The notes under the pieces are model-generated. The model saw only the letters and a program-made list of their open reading frames with translations, had not been told where the DNA came from and searched no databases. The position numbers were made by a program, and so were the translations under genes. From Gigantopelta aegis (lineage: Eukaryota > Mollusca > Gastropoda > Neomphalida > Peltospiridae), in the NCBI RefSeq assembly GCF_016097555.1, contig NC_054701.1:62282543-62346542 (forward strand): a DNA stretch of 64,000 nucleotides, in the 5' to 3' direction. Shown here one piece after another: positions 22,201 to 34,200 of this stretch (its first letter is position 1; each line of letters starts with the position of its first letter).

Positions 22201-25200
22201 GTGTGACATCATTAGAGATTTGAGTCTAGATCCAGGGTGAGCCCTGTGTATGTGTGAGACATCATTAGAGATTTGAGTCTAGATCCAAGACTAGATCCAG
22301 GGTGAGCCATGTGTATCTGTGTGACATCATTAGAAATTTGAGTCTAGACCCAGGGTGAGCCCTGTGTATCTGTGTGACATTAGATATTTGAGTCTAGATC
22401 CAGGGTGAGCCCTGTGGTTGTATCTGTGTGACATCATTATAGATTTACGTCTAGATCCAGGGTGAGCCCTGTGTGACATTATAGATTTAAGTCTAGATCC
22501 AGGGTGAGCCCTGTGTATCTGTGTGACATCATTAGAGATTTGAGTCTAGATCCAGGGTGAGCCCTGTGTGACATCATTAGAGATTTGAGTCTAGATCCAG
22601 GATGAGCCCTGTGTGACATCATTAGAGATTTGAGTCTAGATCCAGGTTGAACCCTGTGTATCTGTGTGACATCATTAGAGATTTGAGTCTAGATCCAGGG
22701 TGAGCCCTGTGTATCTGTGTGACATCATTAGAGATTTGAGTCTAGATCCAGGGTGAGCCCTGTGTATCTGTGTGACATCATTAGAAATTTGAGTCTAGAT
22801 CCAGGGTGAGCCCAGTGTGACATCATTAGAGATTTGAGTCTAGATCCAGGGTGAGCCCTGTGTATCTGTGTGACATCATTAGAGATTTGAGTCTAGATCC
22901 AGGGTGAGCCCTGTGTGACATCATTAGAGATTTGAGTCTAGATCCAGGGTGAGCCCTGTGTGACATCATTAGAGATTTGAGTCTAGATCCAGGGTGAGAC
23001 CTGTGTATCTGTGTGACATCATTAGAGATTTGAGTCTAGATCCAGGGTGAGCCCTGTGTATCTGTGTGACATCATTGGAGACTTGAGTCTAGATCCAGGG
23101 TGAGCCCCGTGTGACATCATTAGAGACTTGAGTCTTGATCCAGGGTGAGCCCCGTGTGACATCATTAGAGACTTGAGTCTAGATCCAGGGTGAGCCCTGT
23201 GTGACATCATTAGAGATTTAAGTCTCGATCCATGGTGAGCCCTGTGTATCTGTGTGACATCATTAGAGACTTGAGTCTAGATCCAGGGTGAGCCCGGTGT
23301 GACATCATTAGAGACTTGAGTCTAGATCCAGGCTGAGCCCTGTGTGACATCATTAGATATTTAGTACAGGCCCAGCTTCTGCAGTAAATGGATGACGTGT
23401 GTAATTTAAAATTGTTTTTGTTTTTGTTTTGTTATAAAATATTTCTGTCCCTCACCATTTGCCCATTCAAGATTTTAGCTTTGTTTACTTCATCATCAGT
23501 GTTTGTCATGGTTTAATTTTTTATCATTATCCTCATAGTTTCAATGTTTGTCATATTCACTAGCTGCTTCGTCAGATGTTTTTTGTTGTTGCAAGATTGC
23601 CTTGTTAAGCAGGATACAAGCCATGATTGTTCTGAGACAATTAAATTATACATTTGTTAATGTTTACCATTGTGTTTATACGATTATTGACAAAAGTGTA
23701 ATAGTATTACCATATAGATAGCATTGACATTCTTACAAGTAAATAAAACATAAAAACTATTTTTGTGGTTTGTCATCATTATTATTGTTATTTGCAAGAT
23801 GGTAAAACGGGTATGGCGCCATAATCAATTGTTTTTGCAGATTTTTTTTTTTTAAGTTAACCTTTTGACAAAATTAATTACACTTACCATTACTGTATGA
23901 TTTTCTTAACCCTAAGCCTAAACTTAACCCATTTTCTTTCTGGTGGAGGTTCCCCACTGTTGACTGTGGTTGAATTCAATTCCATAGCGCTACACCCAAA
24001 AATTTCTTTCTGGCAGAAACGCTGACATTTGTTTAATACATAAAACACTTTTGAAATACTTGATATGTAACAAAAATGCATTTTTGTGTTTGCCAGTGGT
24101 TGAGTTTGAGAACACTGCTGCATATCTCGGTGGTAGTTCCATGTTGACGATTGTGTGAAGTTATAGATAGCTCTTCCGAGCTCTGTTATTTGGATTGAAG
24201 TATGGTTTTAACAAGCATCCTCCATCACCCAATAACCACCCACCTTTGAATGGTGGATTGGCTTCACATGCTGTACAAATCGTGCTTTCTTTTTGGATCC
24301 CTCCGTCATGAAGAGATCGTGACCATTGACAACACAGTTCAATGTTAGTGTCTCGGGTTAATTGAACACTTATACTATGATACCCTTAAAGGTTGACTAT
24401 TCAAATTCATTTTGGGTTGGTGCAGTAATTTGGATATGGGTGCAATCAGTACAGTACATTCCATTCAATGACATTTGGAAATCCATCTATGACATAAAAC
24501 TTTCTCTTGGCTTTTAATTATATTCAATTTGGAGTCTGTTTCATTAGTAAAATGAACATTATTTGCAAGATCACCTGGAATAGCTTTAGACACACATTGA
24601 ATGTAATTATATGCTGTTGCTTTGCTAACATCAAATACATCAGCAATAACAAGTTGAAAACTCCCACTTGCATAAATATGCACGAATAGCCTATCCAGAT
24701 TTTTATTGATGCAGGCAGACTTCCTTTTATTGTTGCCAAGTAGTATAAGTGTCTGGATAACTCCCTTTTCATGTTGCCAAGTAGTATAAGTGTCTGAATA
24801 ACTCCCTTTTATTGTTGCCAAGTAGTATAAGTGTCTGGATAACTCCCTTTTATTGTTGCCAAGTAGTATAACTGTCTGGAAAACTCCCTTTTCTTGTTGC
24901 CAAGTAGTATAAGTGTCTGGATAACTCCCTTTTATTGTTGCCAAGTAGTATAAGTGTCTGGATAACTCCCTTTTATTGTTGCCAAGTAGTATAAGTGTCT
25001 GGATAACTCCCTTTTCTTGTTGCCAAGTAGTATAAGTGTCTGGATAACTCCCTTTTATTGTTGCCAAGTAGTATAAGTGTCTGGATAACTCTTTTATTGT
25101 TGCCAAGTAGTATAAGTGTCTGGAAAACTCCCTTTTTTTGTTGCCAGTTAGTAGAAGTGTGAAAAACTCCTCAGTAATTAGTAGCAGCTAATGCCTAATA

Positions 25201-28200
25201 AGATGAAAATGCTGAAATAGCTGCATGTCCCCATAAATATACTGACGTCCAAAAGAAACTTTACAAGGTTTGAAATTATATTATAGAAACCCAGCAAACG
25301 GTATGGTAGGATATGACACCATCATGAAGTTCAACATCTAAACATGACCAGGCACTTTATGACAAAGTGTTTATGAGGTGGTTTCTAAATAGGTTCTTTT
25401 TGATTTGCAACAATATTTATCAAATTATTCAAATTTTATGTATGTAAAATTTCTTTTGGATGACAGCATATATCCAGTGGGTTTGGTAAATTTAGAGATA
25501 TATGTTCCCTTCTACTTGGTATGCAAATTAGTGGCGGGACGTAGCCCAGTGGTAAAGAGCACGCCTGATGTGTGGTTGGTTTAGGATTGATCTCGTCGGT
25601 GAGCCCATTGGGCTATTTCTCATTCCAGCCAGTGCACCACGCCAGATATATCAAAAGCCATGGTATGTGCTATCCTGTCCCTTGCTACTAATGGAAAAAT
25701 GACCATATGTTTGACATCCAATAGCCGATAATTAATAAATCAATGTGCATAAGTGTTTTCGTTAAACAAACTTTGGTATGCAAATTATGTTGAAACACCA
25801 ATAGTGAACATCAGTTGTGTTTGGAAGAGAGGAGTTATCATGTAGCATCATCCTTTGATGTTGTCCTTGTACGATAAATCTAATCAAAGGGGAGGTTATC
25901 AGGACTTTAGATTTCACTTGGGGCACAACATAACAAGAGTACAGCAAAGTCTTTTTAGCAGTAATGTTATTAACAGCTGTTGAAGGGTTGTAGATATTTC
26001 AGAATGCATTTTAGGTTATTTTAATCTTATTTTAGGTTATTTTAGGTTATTTTAATATCATTTTAGGTTATTTTAATCTTATTTGAGGTTATTTTAATCT
26101 TATTTAGGTTATTTTAATCTTATTTTAGGTTAGGTTATTTTAATCTTATTTTAGGTTATTTTAATCTTATTTTAGGTTATTTTAATCTTATTTTAGGTTA
26201 TTTTAATCTTATTTTAGGTTATTTTAATATCATTTTAGGTTATTTTAATCTTATTTGAGGTTATTTTAATCTTATTTAGGTTATTTTAATCTTATTTTAG
26301 GTTAGGTTATTTTAATCTTATTTTAGGTTATTTTAATCTTATTTTAGGTTATTTTAATCTTATTTTAGGTTAGGTTATTTTAATCTTATTTTAGGTTATT
26401 TTAATCTTATTTTAGGTTATTTTAATATCATTTTAGGTTATTTTAATCTTATTTGAGGTTATTTTAATCTTATTTAGGTTATTTTAATCTTATTTTAGGT
26501 TAGGTTATTTTAATCTTATTTTAGGTTATTTTAATCTTATTTTAGGTTATTTTAATCTTATTTTAGGTTAGGTTATTTTAATCTTATTTTAGGTTATTTT
26601 AATCTTATTTTAGGTTAGGTTATTTTAATCTTATTTTAGGTTATTTTAATCTTATTTTAGGTTATTTTAATCTTATTTTAGGTTATTTTAATCTTATTTT
26701 AGGTTATTTTAATCTTATTTTAAGCTCAACCAGGGTTAGCTCTGACACTCCCCAAATTCACCAATTGCAAATTTTATTTTAATTTGGTGAAATAATTTCA
26801 TGTAATAATTGACATTTTAAAGAAAATATATATGCAAATTTTTGTAAATTGTTTAAGTTTAATAGACAGTTTGGCGAAATGTTTTGCTCACTCAGAGCTA
26901 GCCCTGCTCAACATTCAATTATTTTGAGGTAACATGTTTTGAGATAGCCTGTTATTGTGGGCATCCATCAAGCCTTGATTTTGATACAATCCAAAGCCCT
27001 GGATACACATCCCCATAGTCCCTCCTCACATCTTAAAGTGCCTCAAAAATGAAGAGTTCAGTGTATGAATATAATTTATTTTATTTATTTGTACTGGGGA
27101 ATACACTATGTTGTGATCAGCTAGGTGTTTTTGTTGGTGTACTTAAGAATGCTTTATGTACTCTTGATGTTGCACCTTCCTTAAATCCCCTTTACACAGG
27201 GTGGAGATCGTTGAGATATGAAAAAATGGCCAGATCTCTCAACGATCTTTCAATGAGCATCCAGCGATCACCAAGATCTCTCAATGACCTCTCAATGATC
27301 TTGCAGTGATCTTCCCGGTCGCCACGGTCTCCTCAAAGTTTTGACTCAGTCCAAAACAATCTCTCAACGATCTCCAAGGGAAGCGATCTCTCAACAGTCT
27401 CTCAACGATCTCAATGAATGCTCAACAATCTCAACGATCTCAATGAATGCTCAACAATCTCTCAACGATCTTATCGATCTCCCAATGATCTCTCAGTGAT
27501 CTTTCAATGAATGCCAAATATTTCCACCCGAAAATTGCATTTTTGATCACATAACGAGCGCACAAGGATCTCCCAAACATTTACACAGAAACGGCTTGTT
27601 CGAGGCTTTAGGAGATCGTTGAGAGATCGGGCCAATTTTTTATCTTTCATTGGTCACCCAACGATCTCCGTGTGTGTGAAGGGGGTCTTAGACACTTCCT
27701 GCAGTCTCCTCTCAGATCTGTTATTGAAGACCAAAATGTTTGCTAGTAGAGCCAATCATGTTACGTTTATCCATTCATCATGCATACTGACCCAAATGTT
27801 ATGAGAAATTAACTATTATATACTCTTAAAAAGAAGTAGGGGAACTCTAATAAAAATTTACAATTGCCAAAATTGTAAGGTATATTAGCTGTGGGCAATG
27901 GTTATATGATAATAGTGAATTAATTGGGCAAACATTACAACCGGTAGTTCAGTATTACAGTAGGTTTTATGACCACCGAAGATCTTGAAGGACGATTGGG
28001 GTCAGAAGTGAAATTTGAAAGTTGACGTTTTTTTATCAAAAACAATAACAACTGTATGATCAACAGAATGAAAAATATTGACAGAAATAATGTTCCACAG
28101 TGATTAATGGACCTTCCTGGAAATTGTCCAAATCGATAATGATACCCCATGCACGTATACGGGGCAACTGCGTGATGCACGTGCAAACTATGGAATGTGT

Positions 28201-31200
28201 TTCGGTGTGTTGATAAACAGACCTGAACATTCTTTACTAGGATGTCTGTGGTCAAAACGTATGTTCAGTCTAATAGTTGATATTAACATTAATATTTCAG
28301 GTTCCCCTACTTTTTTTGAAGAGTATATTTGATTTAATTATTATTTAGCCAAAAAGCTAATTAGAAAGTGTATGGCTTTGTAAATCTACCATCATTTTGG
28401 GTTTTGGGGCTAATTTAAACAAGAATTTGGCTTCAGATTTAAAAAAACAAATCCACATTGTAAATCTACCACCATTTTGTTTGGGGTTTTTTGGCTAATT
28501 TCAACAAGAATTTGGCTTCAGATTTAAAAAAAAAAAAATTCACATTGTAAATCTACCACCTTTTTTTTTTTTTTTTTTTTTTGGCTAATTTAAACAAGAA
28601 TTTGGCTTCAGATTAAAAAAAAAAACAAATTCACAAAATTGCAGTCCTCGCCATAAACAAAAGGAGGGTAGTCATTAATTGCTCCTCAAACTTATATACA
28701 CTAACAGGCAAAAGAAACTTATCACTTTTAAAATAAATTTATCTGAATTAAAGATACTGCAATAAGTTTGAAAGTAATGAGAAAACATTCGCCAAAACAC
28801 ACCCTGTGTTTCCGAAAAGTCACTGTTTCCGGATTTAGTGAATTTCGTGCAGTCATGAAAAATATGGAAAAACAGATTAATTTGAATTTGTTAAAAATGC
28901 TCGTGCATAATTGTTGCATACATACCGGTGTGGGACAAAGCAAGGAAGCAGTATCAAAAAGAACATCAGAGAGATGCCGAGACTTACCCAAGCAGAACAC
29001 AACAGAGTTATCGGTATGGCCGATAAGGGGGCCTCTCAACGGCAGATTACAAGAACCTTCAACTGCAGTCAAGCCGCCATCACCAACTTGTTGAGCCGTT
29101 ATCAGCAGACAGGCCAGGCACAAGACCGTGCAAGAGGTCGAGAAGACCAAGGGTCACAATGCCAGCTGAAGACCGCTACATCTGGATAATCCACCTGCGG
29201 AACCAATTCGCGACGGCACTGGGACACCCCATCAGCAGACGAACAGTCTTACGACGACTCCGCAGGGCTGGTATCAGAGCTTTCTGTCATTTCCGTGGAA
29301 TGGCCTTGACCCCTCTACACCGTCAATGTAGATTATAATGGGCATGAACTGTACGTCGGTGGCAGCGGCATGATTGGGAAAGGGTGCTGTTCACAGATGA
29401 AAGTCACTTCAACATGTTCCGAAATGATGGCCGAGTTCGTGTTTATCGACGTAGGGGAGAGCGACTGGCGCCGAACTGCATTCAAGATGTGCACCCTTTT
29501 GGTGGAGGTGGCGTCATGGTATGGGGCTTCTCATCATCCGTGGAAATCTGACTGGTCAAAGATACAGGGATGATTTGTTGTAGTGCCATTCTTGCGTCAA
29601 CAGCCTAGGGGTAACCTTTTGCAGCATGACAATGCACGACCTCATACAGCCAGACTTGTTCAGAATTATCTCAACAACGTTAACATCAACGTATTGCCTT
29701 GGCCATCATGTTCTCCAGACATGAATCCCATAGAGCATCTCTGGGATCATCTTGATCGACAGTTGAGACAACACGTACCTCCCCCAGCAAATCGACAGCA
29801 GCTTGAACAGGTTTTGTTGGATGTTTGGCGCAGAATTCCTGCTGACATCATCCGGCGACTGACGACATCCATGAGGAGACGTGTTTTGGCGTGTATTGAT
29901 GCAAGGGGTGGTCACACACGCTACAGAGAACATGTCTTGTCCCATGATTTGACTTTAGAAGCACCTTTTGAAGGGACTCTGATTGTGTAATTTTTAATTT
30001 TGACCCCATGTCTCTTTCGCTCGGCCTTATGGCAAGTGCACTATCGATATGGCAATGCCTTTTTGTAAAGACACTGGAAAATGATTCCTTTCAGTAAAAT
30101 AATCATCATATAGATCACATCTGTCTTGGTTTTTCTTTATGGACCTAATGAACAAGGTGATAAGTTTCTTTTGCTTGTTAGTTTACTAGTCCGATGGTCT
30201 GTCTTTTTGATTTCGTTTGCAACATGAAGCTGATCACCTACCAAATGTTCTTACTGTTTTGTCAATATATTTATATATATCATTTGAAGTGAAGACACTG
30301 TATATTATACTATTGTTAATAATTATTAATATAATATATTGTTCTATAAACTGGTGGACTAGTACAAATTCTGGCGAGCTAGTAAACTTTAGTTCGTTTT
30401 GGTCCGACAGACTAGTGAAATATTTTTCATATCTGCACCCCTGCCAAAGCAAAACCCACAAAAGTAAAAACCCTAACACAAACATTGGCATAGACCGGAT
30501 TTTATATTGGGGCACCCACATTGGGAAGGGCGGGGGACTACCACATTGTCTATGAGTCATATTATGTGCGACATATACATATATATGCACATGAACATAC
30601 ACGTGTCAGGATTCTTGTATTGACCGAGCGAAACCTGTTAGTTTAGATTATGGGGAGCCAAGATATTGCCATATTGAGCATTGATATTTAATCCTTTCAT
30701 AACATTTTTTTTTTTTCCAATTCACATTAAGAGGAGCTAACATCTACTCTCCACGATCCAGTCTCTGAGGAGAGATGGGGAACTAGAAAGATAGCTCCCG
30801 TTTAACAACAAGGTCTGAAATTGCTAATAATTGTTTTTGAGGTCCAGCATAAACCCTGCATACTATTGTTGTATAATGTGAACTTTCAGAAAGATTTCTA
30901 TCAGCTGAAGGAGCTGGAACGTCTCTGCCAAAAGGAGAAAGGGATCACATCCATGTCTGTGAAGGAGATTCTCACAAGTCTCGTAGACGACGGGATTGTT
31001 GACACAGACAAGATCGGAACTTCAGTTTACTTCTGGGCTTTTCCAAGCAAGGCCAGCCAAAATGTAAGGTGTTTTTTAAGTGACTTTGATTTAAAAAACT
31101 GATATTATAGTCCTTCCCACAGAGAACACCGTTTTTCATAATATGGAATTTACTACAAATTATTTATTTTTGAACTGATTGTTTTCTAAATTGCAAAATG

Positions 31201-34200
31201 GGGTGTGTTTTTTTTTCAAAACACTTTTACTTTTCTTATGTCAAACTGAAATTATTTACAAAAAACATTTGTGGAGGATGGAACAGACTATAGTTACTGT
31301 TTGTTTGTTTTGTTTAACAACACTAGAGTACATTTATTTATTAATCATCAGCTATTAGATGTCAAACATTTAGTAATTTTGACATATAGTCTTAGGAAAA
31401 ACGCTACATTTTTTCATTAGTAGCAAATGATCTTTTATATGCACCATTCCACAGACAGGATAGCACATACCATGGCCTTTGATATACCAGTCGTGGTGCA
31501 CTGGCTGGAACGAGAAAAAGCTGACTATAGTGACTAGTACTAGGATTACAATTGCACCGAAAGGTAATACATTATCTTTTATTAGTCTGCTGCTGGTCCA
31601 ACTAGAGGACACTATAGGTTTTGTCTCCGTCTATCCATCTGTATGTCTGTCCAATATGGTTTTCTGGACTTTTCTCTCTCTTTTTTGCAATGCCTCAAAA
31701 TATTGGGCAGACATTTTGTGCATACATGTATATAGCTTTATCATTTAGAGTTACAGATCGTTTGTCTTTCACGGGGATTCGCCCATTTTTGGTGTTACGA
31801 TCCTTAAATGTAAGAAATAAAAAAAGTTAGTTGGGCCTCGTACGAATATGTATACTATTTAGCAGTACTCGGAATGCTTGTTTATTTTTAAGTGAAATAA
31901 TAGATTAGTCGGGAGTTTTACCTCACTAAATTAAAAAACAAAAACTAGTAAAAATACATAAAATTGCTTTAATTATCAAGTAGGGTTTATGAAAATTTAT
32001 TTATTTAGCCAGTATTCTAAGTACAAAATATAAAATGTTCATCTTTATGTTTTTACTATTTTTCGTTCTAGCCAGTGCACCACAACTGGTATACCAAAGG
32101 CTATGGTATGTGCTATCCTGTCTAGGAAGGTGCATATAAAAGATCCTAATGGAAAAATGTGGCGAGTTTCCTTTCGAAGACCATATATTAAAATCACCAA
32201 ATTGTTGACATCTCACAGCCGATGATTAATAAATCAATGTGCTCTAGCTCTAAACAAAACAAACTTTAACTTTTAACTTTATATTTTTAAAAGCGAAAAC
32301 GCAAAATTGATGACTTGAGCAACAAGCTACAAGAAGTGAAGAACAAGAAGCAAGCTCTAGATGAAGCCATTGCCAAGGCCAAGGTCGGCAAGGAGGAAAC
32401 TGTGAGTATTGCAAAGAAAAGGAATGTTTAACCACATCTTAGCACATATTAACCTCGGGCCATTTGGTGTCTAACATCTTTTTAACACTTGTTCAAGAGA
32501 AAGATAACAAATGCACTTTCACCACATAAGCTACTCCTATAAAAAAAACTTTCCAATTTCTCCCACAATTTCAATGTTTCGACCCTGTTTGTCAGCTTTC
32601 TGCAACTCTTCTGAGCAGTCCACACCATCACCTACCTAACTCGACTTCCTCCATGGGTGCAGTCTCTGATCCTGAATTCTATTAACATGCCCTTGTACTC
32701 TTATCTCGCTCGATGCACAGTCGGTCTGTGATCGATCCCCGTTGGTGAGCCCATTGGGCTATTTCTCGTCACAGTTAGTGCACCATGACTGGTATATCAA
32801 AGGCCGTGGTATGTGTTATCCTGTCTGTGGGATGGTGCATATAAAAGATCCCTTGCTGCTAATTGGAAAGAGTAGCCCATGAAGTGGCGACAGTGGATTT
32901 CCTCTCTCAATATCTGTGTGGTCCATAACCATATATCTGACACCATATAACCGTAAATACAATGTGTTGAGTGCGTCGTTAAATAAAACATATTTTTCTT
33001 TTTTTTTGTACTGGTTTCGGGCACTGTGCAGTCTCTGTGTACTTCCCTGCACCCACCTGGCATCCTCGTCCTCTGCTGCTAAGAAAGCTGGTCTGACCCA
33101 TGGCACTAACAACTGCCGGTTGTAGGGGAGTATAGTAGGTGGTTACAAGTACCTCTTAACAATGCCAGAAGTAACTACTGAACACTGTCCTAAGTGGTCA
33201 CACTAGACCCACAGCTAAAGCTCATGGAATATGTGACACGAACAGCCATAAGAGACAAGCACCTATCATGGTTAAAGAGACATGGACAGGAATGTGGAGA
33301 TGGACAGCAAAAGAAGTTGAAAGGTTAGGAGGAGTTGCCAGATCAGGAAGAAATAAGATGGAATTCAAGGAGAGAAAGGAAAGGGGGCAGTGGGATAAAA
33401 AAAATTATTTTTAAAAATCCATAAAAATTTTCCATTTAATTTTTATAAACAAACTACCTGGTATGATGTATTTATTTTCTTTCAAATCTTGCAGCAAAAC
33501 AGAACGGACATTTTGGCTGAACTGGCCAGTAAAAAGGATGAGAGACAGAAATTGGCATCGCAGTTAGAAAAATACCGAGAATGTGATCCGGAGGTGTTGG
33601 AGAAGATTAAAAAAGAAACAACAACTGCCATGGAAGCAGCCAATCGGTGGACAGGTTAGATGAGATGACAAAAATTAATACAAATTTTATTTTTTATTTC
33701 TAAAATTGTGTTTTATTTGTTTAAACTTTAATTAAAGTTTTTTGAAAATATTTATTGGCGGTAAAAAACGAATGTTAACAGCAGCATTTATTGCTGTTAC
33801 TCTATTTCTCGTGAGGGCGGGGCGTAGCCCAGTGGTAAAGCACTCGCCTGATGATGCGCGGTCGGTCTAGGATCGATCCCCGTTGGTGGACCCATTGGGC
33901 TATTTCTCGCTCTAGCCAGTGCACCACGACTGGTATATCAAAGGCCATGGTATGTGCTATCCTGTCTGTGGGATGGTGCATATAAAAAATCTCTTGCTAC
34001 TAATGGAAAAATGTAACGGGTTTCATCTCTGTGACTGTGTCAAAATGACCATATGTTTGATATCCAATAGCTGATGATTAATAAATCAATGTGCTCTAGT
34101 GGTGTCGTTAAACAAAACAATTTCTTGTGAGAGATTTAGTTCAATGGTAGTAATCTATTTCAGTCTAATTCATGAGGATGAATTCACTCTTTTTAAATTT

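Noticed and set aside
23022-23210. Open frame with [14 protein letters not shown] repeats
   Set aside because: Shadow translation of the 53-bp minisatellite; it holds only where the 43-bp form and a few substitutions keep the frame.
20873-23363. Regular direct repeats resembling a CRISPR array
   Set aside because: The units are contiguous with no unique spacers and vary in length; this is a eukaryotic minisatellite inside an intron.
24465-25106. 213-aa open frame with a regular repeat, possibly a novel repeat protein
   Set aside because: Most of it is the 41-bp minisatellite and the rest is a broken HARBI1 nuclease; there is no evidence for a real gene.
28728-29150. 140-aa minus-strand frame over the Tc1 element
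   Set aside because: Antisense shadow of the transposase N-terminus and its leader.
30234-30602. Overlapping 112- and 122-aa frames on opposite strands
   Set aside because: No similarity, hydrophobic AT-rich translation, inside MND1 intron 2; likely chance.
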